This document shows, piece by piece, positions 1 to 8,375 of a stretch of 64,000 nt of DNA. Position 1 is the stretch's first letter. Each line of letters opens with the position of its first letter. The position numbers and the translations under genes are program-made. Source of the stretch: Bog-756 sp049517675 (GTDB taxonomy: Bacteria > Actinomycetota > Acidimicrobiia > Acidimicrobiales > RAAP-2); the NCBI GenBank assembly GCA_049517675.1, contig JBEKRV010000008.1, forward strand, positions 1 to 64,000. The letters are read 5' to 3'. Below the pieces are notes generated by a model. It was not told the DNA's origin. It did not search any database and worked only from the letters and a program-made list of their open reading frames with translations.

Positions 1-243
1 TGGGACGACTACACCGAGGCGAAGAACGCCATGTTCCTCGCCACCGACATCGACGAGGCCCGCTGGACGGTCATCAAGTCGAACGACAAGAAGCGGGCCC
101 GGCTCAACGCCATCCGCTACGTCCTGCACACGATGCCCTACACCGGCAAGGACCTCGTGCAGATCCGACCCCTCGATCCGCTCCTGGTCGGCTGGGCCGG
201 CGACGTCCACGAAATCGGCGAGCTGACCGGCCTCGGGATCTGA
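1..243 (+). CDS. ppk2: Polyphosphate kinase 2 family protein, C-terminal fragment
   Basis: The frame is open from the first base and ends at TGA 241-243, so only the last 80 residues are present. They include the family signature WTVIKSNDKKRARLNAIRYV, which in PPK2 lies just after the Walker B/lid region, followed by a short C-terminal helix. PPK2 enzymes transfer phosphate between polyphosphate and nucleoside mono- or diphosphates in the cytoplasm. The ATG at 31 is an internal methionine, because homology continues upstream of it (WDDYTEAKNAMFLATD). The catalytic Walker motifs lie outside the window, so the subclass (ADP- or GDP-forming) cannot be judged. Confidence 0.85.
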   Translation, partial: WDDYTEAKNAMFLATDIDEARWTVIKSNDKKRARLNAIRYVLHTMPYTGKDLVQIRPLDPLLVGWAGDVHEIGELTGLGI

Positions 244-253
244 GCCCCGACCG

Positions 254-3076
254 TCAGTCGACTGCGGGCTCGCCACTCAGTGCGACGACCGATTCCCGGG
301 TGCGCCGCGCGAGGTCGGCGGCGCCGGCGAAGTCGTCGCTGACGGCGACAAGGGGTGGCCCGTACACCACGTCGACGACCGCACCCCGACGCGGGCGGTA
401 GGAGCCGGGTCGGACCACGTCCCGTGACCCGTGGAGGCCCACCGGCACCACCGGGCAGCCGGCGGCGGCTGCGGCCGCGAAAGCGCCCAGGTGGAACGGG
501 CGCACTCCCGGTGCACGCACGATCGATCCCTCCGGAAACACCACCAGCGTCCGGCCGGCCCGGACCAGGTCGGCCATGGCCCGCACGTCGTCGGCACTGC
601 GGTCGGTCTGGTCGCGATGCACGAACACACAGCCCAGCCGTCGTAGGAACCTCCCGACGAACGGCACTCCCGCCATGTCGCTGCTGGTCACGAAGACCGG
701 TTGCCCGCCGAGGGCCAACACGACGACGAGCGCGTCGACGAAGCTCGCGTGGTTGGCCGCGACCACGGTCGGCTCCCCCGGTGCCGGTGGCTCGCCGCGT
801 ACCTCGAGGCCGATGCCGGCGAGTTCGCGCAAGGAGCGGCCGGCCCCCCGGGTGAGTGACCAGCGGATCCGCACGGGCAGGGGCAGGAGGACCACCATGC
901 ACCACAGCGGCACGCCGACGAGTGCGACCAGTGCCCACAGGTACGCGGCGTACAGCCAGCCGACCACTGCCTCGAAGTGGTCCCTGGCGGCGAGCCACGG
1001 GTCGGGGCGTGCCGGTCCCCGATGGCGCCCGCCGACCGGCCGGGGGACCCCACCGTACGCACCGGCTTCGAATGCTTCGCGGGTCGCGCTCCGCCGGATC
1101 TTGAGACTGGCGGTGCGCAGGATCGAGCCGCTCGGGACCAGGAGGACTTCCTCGACGGGGACACCCAGGGTCTCCCTCGCCGACCGCTTGATCCGATCGG
1201 TGAGCTCGCTGCGGGCCGCCACCGGCTCGAGGTCGGTTTCGGCGACGACGACCAGACGTTCGGTCCCCCGGTGCGGGTCGGTGGACCCGAACACGGCCAC
1301 TCCGGCGCGGCTCAGGCCCTCGAGTCCGGCCAACACGTCCTCCAGATCCTCGGGATGGAGCTTCCGGCCACCGCGGATGACCAGGTCCTTCACCCGGCCG
1401 GTCACGAACAGTTCGCCCTCGCCGATGTAGCCGAGGTCACCGGTCCGCATCCATCCGTCGTGCCACAGCGCCGCCGTCGCCTCGGCGTTGCCGAAGTAGC
1501 CTGCGGTGGCCGACGGGCCCCGGCATTCCAGCTGACCCTCCCGGCGGTCGCCGAGCTCGTGCCCCCGCTCGTCCACCACCCGGATCTCGTAGCCGGGGAT
1601 CACGACGCCGCAGCTGACGACGGCCCTCGTCCCCGTGGCGCCCGCCGACGCCGACACGGCCCGACCTTCCCGCTCCAGGCGTGCGCGTGACACGTGGTCC
1701 ACCCGCGGCCCACGGCCGACCGGGGTGATGGTGAGGCCGAGGCCCACTTCGGCGAGTCCGTATGCGGGGCACATCGCACCGCGTCGGAGACCGTGGGACG
1801 CGAACCGCTCGACGAACGCATCGACGACCGGCTCGCTCACCGGCTCGGACCCGTCGATGGCGACGCGCCACGACGACAGGTCCAGTCCGTCCATTTCGGC
1901 GTCGCTGATCCGATCGACACAGGTCTGGAAGGCGAAGTTCGGAGCGGCGGTCAACGTTCCCCCGTAGGCCGAGATGGCCTCGAACCAGCTCACCGGCCGG
2001 GCCAGGAACTGCAGTGGCGACAGGAGGACGAGCGGCAGTCCGAAGTACATCGTGCAGTGCCAGGCACCGACCAGTCCCATGTCGTGGTAGAGCGGTAGCC
2101 AGCTCACGAACACGTCGTCGGTAGTGACATCCGCCGCCCGACCGAGTGACCGGACGTTCGCCAGGAGCTGGGCGTGGGTCAGCACGACGCCACGCGGCTC
2201 ACCGGTGCTGCCCGACGTGTACTGGATCAGCGCAGGGTCCTCGGGAGAGGCGGCGTGCAGTCGGCGGGACCCGTCCGATGCGCCCAGCACGGTGTCCAGG
2301 CTGTGCACGGATGACAGCGACGCAACCCCGGCATAGGCGGCGCGGGTGGCGGCCACGGCATCGTCGGTGGTGACGAGGAGGGAGGGTCTGCAGTCCTCGA
2401 CGAGGTGGACCTGGCGGGCGAGGTGCTCCGCCAGCTGCTGCGGCGCGGCGGACGGGTAGATCGGTACCGGTACCCCGCCGGCCAGCAGTGTCGCCAGGAA
2501 GGCGATGAAGTACTCGCGACCGGTCGGCAGCATCAGCACGACACGGTCGCCGCGACCGAGCCCGACCGCCACCATCCCGCAGGCCGCCGACCGGGCGCCG
2601 GCGTTGAGGTCGCCGTAGGTGAGGTCCTCGTATGCCGACCGCTCATGGGTGTGGAGGATGCGGATGCTGCTCTGGTCCCGGTGCTGCTCGACATGCCACG
2701 CCAGCGCGTCGAGCAGCGTCTCGGCAGCCACCGGCCAGTCCCCACCGCGGGTTCGGAGGGCGGTCGGCGCCACCGTCGGTCGATCGGATGCGCGGGCCGG
2801 ATGCCCGCCGGCCTCGAGGATCGCCGCTAGCCAGTCACCCGGCGTGGTGGCGGTGGCGAGGAGCTCCTCGGGAAGCGGGATGCCGAATGCGGTCTGGAGG
2901 CGGTCGTAGAGCTCGACGACCGAGAGGCTGTCCAGGCCCAGGTCGACGGCGAGATCGCTGGCCAGGGTGACCGGTGGTGGGCTCCCACCGTGGACGTCGG
3001 CGGCGACCGCGGCCACCTCCTCCAACACGAGGTCGGCATCCTCCCGCCCGCCGGAACCGACCGGCCTAGCGGGCAC
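254..3076 (-). CDS. Three-domain ACP / fatty-acyl-AMP ligase / PlsC acyltransferase
   Basis: 940 residues. An acyl-carrier-protein domain occupies about residues 14-90 with the phosphopantetheine serine at Ser50 (LGLDSLSVVEL). An acyl-adenylate-forming domain follows (about 125-660) with the P-loop YTSGSTGEPRGVVLTH, the FAAL-type WLPLYHDMGLVG and the hinge GRVKDLVIRGGRKLHPEDLE. A hydrophobic segment (about 700-730) precedes a PlsC domain with NHASFVD (the NHxxxxD motif) and VVFPEGS. Expected chemistry: activate a fatty acid as acyl-AMP, load it on the fused ACP, and transfer it to a lysophospholipid-like acceptor at the membrane; this combination is inferred from the domains. GTG start with no clear ribosome binding site; the start could be slightly downstream, but the ACP begins near residue 14. 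Next gene upstream is a same-strand dehydrogenase 279 bp away. Confidence 0.88.
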   Translation of the reverse strand: MPARPVGSGGREDADLVLEEVAAVAADVHGGSPPPVTLASDLAVDLGLDSLSVVELYDRLQTAFGIPLPEELLATATTPGDWLAAILEAGGHPARASDRPTVAPTALRTRGGDWPVAAETLLDALAWHVEQHRDQSSIRILHTHERSAYEDLTYGDLNAGARSAACGMVAVGLGRGDRVVLMLPTGREYFIAFLATLLAGGVPVPIYPSAAPQQLAEHLARQVHLVEDCRPSLLVTTDDAVAATRAAYAGVASLSSVHSLDTVLGASDGSRRLHAASPEDPALIQYTSGSTGEPRGVVLTHAQLLANVRSLGRAADVTTDDVFVSWLPLYHDMGLVGAWHCTMYFGLPLVLLSPLQFLARPVSWFEAISAYGGTLTAAPNFAFQTCVDRISDAEMDGLDLSSWRVAIDGSEPVSEPVVDAFVERFASHGLRRGAMCPAYGLAEVGLGLTITPVGRGPRVDHVSRARLEREGRAVSASAGATGTRAVVSCGVVIPGYEIRVVDERGHELGDRREGQLECRGPSATAGYFGNAEATAALWHDGWMRTGDLGYIGEGELFVTGRVKDLVIRGGRKLHPEDLEDVLAGLEGLSRAGVAVFGSTDPHRGTERLVVVAETDLEPVAARSELTDRIKRSARETLGVPVEEVLLVPSGSILRTASLKIRRSATREAFEAGAYGGVPRPVGGRHRGPARPDPWLAARDHFEAVVGWLYAAYLWALVALVGVPLWCMVVLLPLPVRIRWSLTRGAGRSLRELAGIGLEVRGEPPAPGEPTVVAANHASFVDALVVVLALGGQPVFVTSSDMAGVPFVGRFLRRLGCVFVHRDQTDRSADDVRAMADLVRAGRTLVVFPEGSIVRAPGVRPFHLGAFAAAAAAGCPVVPVGLHGSRDVVRPGSYRPRRGAVVDVVYGPPLVAVSDDFAGAADLARRTRESVVALSGEPAVD

Positions 3077-3355
3077 GGGGAGCCCGCAGGTACGGCCTGA
3101 TCACCAGGTGGACCACCATGGGCACCATCCTCGGGCCTCTACCGCCACTTCGGAAGGGCATTTGGTCACCCATTGCGCCCTCGAGTTCTCCGGCAAACGG
3201 TCAGCGACTCTCTCGTCGCGATGGAATCCTCCGATAGGCGCATAGTGTGCGCATATCCAAGAAGAAGAACCCGCCTCGGGTCCGACCACCCCGCAGGTCC
3301 GTTCCCGGAGGGCCTACTCCCCATGGGCCCGCTCCCAGCAGGCACTTCTACCGGG

Positions 3356-4369
3356 TCATGCCCGGTCCGGCGGCATGGTGAGCACAGCGGCCCCGTTCAC
3401 CCGATCGTGCGCCAGGTCGGCCAGGGCGCGGTCGGCCTGGTCGAATCCGTAGGGCTGGGTCGTGGCGTGGATGCCGATCTCCGAGGCCAGGCGCAGGAAT
3501 TCGACGCCGTTGGCCCGGGTGTTGGCCGTGACGCTGCGCAGCGTCCGCTCCTCGAAGAGATGCCGCTCGTAGTCGAGGGCGGGGATGTCGGTCAGGTGGA
3601 TGCCGGCGATGGATAGGGTGCCCCCGCGGTCGAGTGCCTCGAGGGCGGGCAGGACCAGGGTGCCGACCGGAGCGAAGAGGATGGCCGAGTCGAGCGGCTC
3701 GGGAGGGGGGTCGGCCGCGTCCTGGGCGCTGGCCACACCGAGTTCGAGGGCCAGTGCCCTGGCCTCCGCCGATCGGGTCATGACGTGGACGGTGGCGCCC
3801 TGGGCCACGGCGACCTGCGCGGTGAGATGGGCCGAACCGCCGAAGCCGTAGATCCCGAGCCGACCACCCGGGGGGAGTTCGGCTCGGAGCAGTGACCGGT
3901 ACCCGATGATCCCGGCGCACAGGAGCGGGGCCGCGCCGATGTCGTCGATGGCGTCGGGGAGGGAGTAGGCGTAGTCCTCGTCGACCACGGCATACTCGGC
4001 GTACCCGCCGTCGACGTCCCAGCCGGTGAAGCGGGGTTCCGTGCACAGGTTCTCCCGTCCTGACCGGCAGTATCGGCACAGCCCACAGGTGTGGGCGAGC
4101 CAGGGGATGCCGATCCGGTCTCCCTCGCCGAACCGGGTGCATCCCGGGCCGGTGCGGTCGACCCGGCCGACCACCTCGTGCCCGGGAGTCACACGCGGGG
4201 CCGTCGGCGGGAGGTCGCCCTCGGCCAGGTGGAGGTCGGTGCGGCACACCCCGCACACCAGGACCCGCACACGTACTTGGCCGGGACCCGGCACCGGCTT
4301 CGGCCGTTCCACCAGCTCGAGCGGATGACCGTCGATCGGCCCTGGTCGATCGACCACCCACGCCCGCAT
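3356..4369 (-). CDS. Zinc-dependent alcohol dehydrogenase (MDR family)
   Basis: 337 residues beginning MRAWVVDRPGP. Catalytic zinc ligands appear in CGVCRTDLH and the following GHEVVG; the structural zinc loop is intact (C-x2-C-x2-C-x7-C: CGLCRYCRSGRENLC). The Rossmann nucleotide-binding segment is YGFGGSAHLTAQVAVAQG. It should oxidise an alcohol, or reduce an aldehyde, with NAD(P) in the cytoplasm; substrate unknown. The open frame continues far upstream over ftsH because of GC bias, but homology begins at this ATG. It is divergent from ftsH across a 531-bp gap. Confidence 0.88.
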   Translation of the reverse strand: MRAWVVDRPGPIDGHPLELVERPKPVPGPGQVRVRVLVCGVCRTDLHLAEGDLPPTAPRVTPGHEVVGRVDRTGPGCTRFGEGDRIGIPWLAHTCGLCRYCRSGRENLCTEPRFTGWDVDGGYAEYAVVDEDYAYSLPDAIDDIGAAPLLCAGIIGYRSLLRAELPPGGRLGIYGFGGSAHLTAQVAVAQGATVHVMTRSAEARALALELGVASAQDAADPPPEPLDSAILFAPVGTLVLPALEALDRGGTLSIAGIHLTDIPALDYERHLFEERTLRSVTANTRANGVEFLRLASEIGIHATTQPYGFDQADRALADLAHDRVNGAAVLTMPPDRA

Positions 4370-4900
4370 CGTCCCGGCAGTCACGGCTGCGGTCCCCGTC
4401 CTCGACGCGGGATCATCGTCGGCCCGCGGGCGGCACCGCCGACCGGTGGCCGGAAGAGGTACCTTGCGACGCCAGGCGATTCGTAGGTCTTGCTGGCATG
4501 ATCCGCACCGATCTCCTGGGCTCCGTCTCCTGGGCTCCGTCTCGTGATCCCGCCCGCCGCCGTGGCGAACGCGGTCGGACCGTCCCGGTGATCGTATGCC
4601 CGACCCCTCGTGGACGGCAGGGCCGAACGTCCCCTCGCGGAGCGGTTCACGTCGCCCGCGACCCTGCGTCACCCCCTCTGGATGGAGGCCTCCCGATCGA
4701 CCTCTCCAGGGGAGATCGAACTCATCGGCGAGCCATGGTTCGGATCGCCGTCGGGACGTTCGGCCCTGTGCGGTGGTAGTGAGTGGACGCATAGTTGGTT
4801 CCGTGGCTTCACCAGCGATGAACGAAAGACGCGTCCCGGTACCGGTGACCACCGGGTCGTGTTCGGTGGGCGTGGACCAGGACCGGGCCGGTGGCGCCCG
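4370..4900. other. Intergenic region between divergent dehydrogenase and ftsH
   Basis: 531 bp without a convincing gene; the open frames through it are low-complexity translations of GC-rich DNA. It should hold both divergent promoters, but no clear -35/-10 pair stands out. A 14-bp unit (CTCCTGGGCTCCGT) occurs twice in tandem at about 4513-4540. Confidence 0.6.
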
Positions 4901-6889
4901 ATGACCCGCTACGCCTCGACGCCGCCGACGAACGACCAGGGCGCGCCGGTCGCCCCTCCACGACCGCCGGCCTGGCGCCACTGGCTGTGGCCGCTGGCCG
5001 CCCTCATCTGCCTCCTGCTGCTCTTCGTGGTGCCCGTCGCCAACTCGACGACCCAGACCCTCTCGTACACGCAGTTCATGAAGGACGTAGCGGCCGACAA
5101 GGTCAAGACGGTCACCATCCAGACCGACGGCAACGCGTCGGGCACCTTGAGCGGCGGCGATCAGTACACGACGGTGATACCGCCGCAGGCCGGCGAGGAC
5201 TTCCTCGCCCAGCTCCAGGTCTCGGGCGTCGCGGTCACGGCGGATTCGTCGGGCACGTCGTTCGGCAGCGAGATCCTGTCCTGGCTGATCCTGTTCTCCC
5301 CCTTCCTGATCATCGGCTACATCTGGTGGCGACTTTCCAAACGGGGCGGGATGGGGCTGCAGGGGGCGTTCGGGGCAGGCCGGTCGAAGGCCAAGGTGTT
5401 CGACGAGGAACGTCCGAAGACCACCTTCGCGGACGTTGCCGGCTACGACGGCGCCAAGGAGGAGATCCGGGAGGTCGTGGACTTCCTGCAGCATCCCGGA
5501 CGCTACGAGCGGGCAGGTGCGATCGCGCCGCGGGGGATCCTCATGGTCGGTCCCCCGGGTACGGGCAAGACCCTCCTGGCCCGCGCCGTGGCCGGCGAGG
5601 CGTCCGTGCCCTTCTTCTCGGTGACCGGGTCGAGCTTCGTCGAGATGTTCGTCGGCGTCGGCGCGGCGCGGGTGCGGGACCTGTTCGAGGAAGCTCGCAA
5701 GCGGGCCCCTGCGATCGTGTTCGTCGACGAGATCGACGCCATCGGGCAGCGCCGCGGTGGCATGCAGTCGATGGTGTCGAACGACGAGCGCGAGCAGACG
5801 CTCAACCAGCTGTTGGCCGAGATGGACGGATTCGACCCTGCCGCCGGCATCGTCGTGCTGGCTGCGACCAACCGCCCCGAGGTCCTCGACCCGGCCCTGC
5901 TCCGGCCGGGCCGGTTCGACCGGCAGGTGGTGATCCCCCTCCCCACGCAGCCCGAACGACGGGCCATCCTCGACGTGCACTGCCGGGGCAAGCAGCTCGA
6001 CGACACCGTGGACCTCGAGGTGACGGCCAGGGGAACGCCGGGGTTCAGCGGTGCGGACCTGGCCAATCTGGTGAACGAGGCGGCGATCAACGCAGTGCGC
6101 GCCGGCCGTGACATCCTGTCCGCCGTCGACTTCGACGAGGCCCGGGACCGGATCATCCTCGGACGCCGCGAGGGTTCGAACGTTCTCATCCCCGCGGAGC
6201 GGCTAGCGGTCGCGGTGCACGAGTCGGGACACGCACTGGTCGCGGTCTACTCGGACAAGGCCGATCCGGTCGCGAAGCTGACCATCCTCCCGGCCGGACA
6301 GGCCCTCGGGGCCACCGAGCAGCTCCCCCTGGTCGAACGCCACCTGCTCGGCCAGGACAGCCTCGACGACATGCTGGCCGTGCTACTGGGCGGGCGGGCC
6401 AGTGAGATGGTGGTGTTCGGTCAGGGTTCCACGGGAGCGTCGAACGACCTGGCCAAGGCCACGGAGCTGGCCACCAAGATGGTGCGGGAATTCGGCCTCT
6501 CGGCCGAATTGGGACCGGTGGGCTACCCGACAGGCGGATCGGTGTTCCTGGGCTCGGGCGGCCCCGAATTCTCCAGCCGCCCCTTCGCCGAGGACACCCA
6601 GGCGCTCATCGACCGCGAGGTGGCGCGCCTGCTGCGCGAGGCGGAGCACCGGGCGGTGACCATCCTCACCGAGCACCGGTCGACCCTGGACGAGCTCGTG
6701 GACCTCCTCATGAGCAAGGAGACCCTGGACGGTTCGGAGGTCTACCGGCTCGCCGGCCGGCCCGAGCCGACGAGCGGTGCGGGGGTCACGGTGGCCCCGG
6801 GGCGGGCGTCGCGGAGCGACCGCCCCGAGACGGAGGCTGCGCAGACCGTCCCGACGCGCGAGGAGGGGACGGATCACGCACCGATGTGA
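4901..6889 (+). CDS. ftsH: ATP-dependent zinc metalloprotease FtsH
   Basis: 662 residues, a usual FtsH length. Two membrane helices at about 28-47 and 125-146 flank a small extracytoplasmic domain. The AAA module has Walker A GPPGTGKT (about 217-224), Walker B IVFVDEIDAIG and the second region of homology ATNRPEVLDPALLRPGRFDR. The protease has zinc motif HESGH at 440-444 and the downstream acidic ligand in GASNDLAKAT. It degrades misfolded or short-lived membrane and cytosolic proteins. The start was placed at the ATG directly before the proline-rich N-terminus and TM1; the frame stays open about 290 bp upstream without homology. The last ~45 residues are a disordered Arg/Glu/Ala tail. It converges on the next gene with a 26-bp gap. 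Confidence 0.95.
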   Translation: MTRYASTPPTNDQGAPVAPPRPPAWRHWLWPLAALICLLLLFVVPVANSTTQTLSYTQFMKDVAADKVKTVTIQTDGNASGTLSGGDQYTTVIPPQAGEDFLAQLQVSGVAVTADSSGTSFGSEILSWLILFSPFLIIGYIWWRLSKRGGMGLQGAFGAGRSKAKVFDEERPKTTFADVAGYDGAKEEIREVVDFLQHPGRYERAGAIAPRGILMVGPPGTGKTLLARAVAGEASVPFFSVTGSSFVEMFVGVGAARVRDLFEEARKRAPAIVFVDEIDAIGQRRGGMQSMVSNDEREQTLNQLLAEMDGFDPAAGIVVLAATNRPEVLDPALLRPGRFDRQVVIPLPTQPERRAILDVHCRGKQLDDTVDLEVTARGTPGFSGADLANLVNEAAINAVRAGRDILSAVDFDEARDRIILGRREGSNVLIPAERLAVAVHESGHALVAVYSDKADPVAKLTILPAGQALGATEQLPLVERHLLGQDSLDDMLAVLLGGRASEMVVFGQGSTGASNDLAKATELATKMVREFGLSAELGPVGYPTGGSVFLGSGGPEFSSRPFAEDTQALIDREVARLLREAEHRAVTILTEHRSTLDELVDLLMSKETLDGSEVYRLAGRPEPTSGAGVTVAPGRASRSDRPETEAAQTVPTREEGTDHAPM

Positions 6890-6915
6890 TCCGCGACCGC
6901 GGGTGGCCGTGCCGG

Positions 6916-7920
6916 TCAGTGACGGACGGCCCGCACGGTGCGGGCGGCCAGGTTGGCGAACCCCCGGAACACCGGGTGGGCCCGTTCGACCCGCAGTCGG
7001 TCGAGCGCGGCCTGCATCGCCGCGGTGACCTCGGCTGCGCAGCGCGCCACGGTCCCGGGGTCGTCGGCTGCCTCGGGACCGAGACCCTCCCAGGTCATCG
7101 GGGACAGGAATTCGATCGTGATCGAGGACGGCATCGGTGGCGGCAGGAGGAGCGCCGTGGTGACCCCCAGGGGACCGAGCAGGATCGGGAAGACCTTGAT
7201 GTCCATGACGGTGAGCCCCAAGGCCCGGGCGATCCGGTCGCCCCTGGCCAGGACGACCACCGAATCGTGGCTCCCGTGGGCCACCACCGGCACCAGTGGT
7301 ACCCCGGTGCGGAGCGCCAGTCGGACGAATCCGGTCCTTCCCCCGAAGTCGATCCGATTGCGCGCCGTCCACGGTCGGCACGCCTCCCAGTCCCCGCCCG
7401 GGTAGTCGAGCACCAGGGCCCCCTCGGCCAGAGCGGCCTCCGCGTCTCCCCTGCCCGCCGGGATGGCGCCGATCCTCCGCAGGAAGGGACCCACCAGTGG
7501 GAACGCGAGGAGGAGGTCGTAGGTCAACGTGTAGGCCGGGTGCTCGGTCCCGCGCCGGTCGACGATGGCCAGGGCCGTCACCCAGGTGTCCGGCATGTAG
7601 GCGACGGCGTTGTGGTTCCCCACCACCAGGGCCGGCCCGGCAGCGGGGAGGTGCTCGATGCCCCGGACCTCGGGGGAGAAGTAGGACGTGTACGCCCGGA
7701 CCTTGCCGATCTGGCGCTCGATGTAGGCGGGGTCGCGCTCGAGGGCGTGGTGGGAGCGTTCCTGGGCGAGCCGGGGTGCCAGGAATCCGAACGGGCCCCG
7801 CTCACGGGGCGAATTCGTCCTCCTTCCACCGTGGGCGCCCGGGTCGGGCGTTTCGGTCGCATCCGTCACGTTCTTGTTGTCGCGCCCTTCGCTGAGGGGG
7901 CACAGGGCCGAAATGCCCAT
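6916..7920 (-). CDS. PlsC-like lysophospholipid / diacylglycerol acyltransferase family protein
   Basis: 334 residues. The acyltransferase core has VVGNHNAVAYMPD, a variant of NHxxxxD with a longer spacing to Asp, and LVLDYPGGDWEACRPW, the second conserved block of DGAT-like bacterial acyltransferases, plus GVPLVPVVAHGSHD. It probably acylates a glycerolipid at the inner membrane face. The first ~45 residues are charged and low in conservation, so the true start may be the internal GTG about 17 codons in. Together with the ACP-FAAL-PlsC gene it is one of two lipid acyltransferases in the first 8 kb. It is divergent from the next operon across 158 bp. Confidence 0.8.
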   Translation of the reverse strand: MGISALCPLSEGRDNKNVTDATETPDPGAHGGRRTNSPRERGPFGFLAPRLAQERSHHALERDPAYIERQIGKVRAYTSYFSPEVRGIEHLPAAGPALVVGNHNAVAYMPDTWVTALAIVDRRGTEHPAYTLTYDLLLAFPLVGPFLRRIGAIPAGRGDAEAALAEGALVLDYPGGDWEACRPWTARNRIDFGGRTGFVRLALRTGVPLVPVVAHGSHDSVVVLARGDRIARALGLTVMDIKVFPILLGPLGVTTALLLPPPMPSSITIEFLSPMTWEGLGPEAADDPGTVARCAAEVTAAMQAALDRLRVERAHPVFRGFANLAARTVRAVRH

Positions 7921-8078
7921 CGACGCAGGTAACGGGGAGTTAGGACGTTCGGCACTACCGACCGCGATCGTGATGGTGGACCATGGGACTCTCGGACCCA
8001 GGGAAGGGGTCGAGGTACTCGGACCGGATTCTTCGGGCTGGGACCGGGCGCAGGAGTACGGCAGCGGAGGTAGTTGGG

Positions 8079-8375
8079 ATGACGGATGGCGACGAGGGTG
8101 CGATCACCATCGTGGGGCGGACCACGGCCAAGGAGATCGGGGACCGCGTCGAGGTCGAGTGGGCGCTGAGCGCCGAGCCCGGTGCGGAGTGGACGGAGGT
8201 CTTCGAATTCGCGTCGGTCGGCGCCCGCACCGGCCCGGTGGACTGGGTCGACGGCGGTGGCCCCGACGTGGTGGGACGATCCGTCCGGTGGTTCGTTCCC
8301 AGTGCAACCATCGAGGATGCCGAGGTCGAGGTGGCGCAACGCCTCGACGTGGCCAACCGACGGTGCTTCCCATGA
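8079..8375 (+). CDS. Conserved small protein, function unknown
   Basis: 98 residues, acidic, with no signal peptide or membrane helix. Beta-rich pattern ending VAQRLDVANRRCFP. The start is well supported by GGAGG (8066-8070) eight bases before ATG. Its stop overlaps the ATG of the phosphoribosyltransferase-hydrolase gene (ATGA at 8372-8375), so it is the first gene of a translationally coupled operon that ends with an erythromycin-esterase-like gene. I do not recognise the family; operon position suggests a partner role in the same stress or detoxification function. Confidence 0.75.
   Translation: MTDGDEGAITIVGRTTAKEIGDRVEVEWALSAEPGAEWTEVFEFASVGARTGPVDWVDGGGPDVVGRSVRWFVPSATIEDAEVEVAQRLDVANRRCFP

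Noticed and set aside
3225..3262. GCGCA/TGCGC inverted repeat upstream of the FAAL gene as operator
   Set aside because: Five-bp arms are expected often at this GC content, and no regulator is adjacent.
4512..4543. 14-bp tandem repeat upstream of ftsH as an operator
   Set aside because: Two copies only, not palindromic, far from ftsH start (about 360 bp); probably simple slippage.
3356..5980. 874-codon minus-strand frame suggesting a very large dehydrogenase
   Set aside because: Everything before MRAWVVD is antisense to ftsH; the conserved MDR protein begins at 4369.
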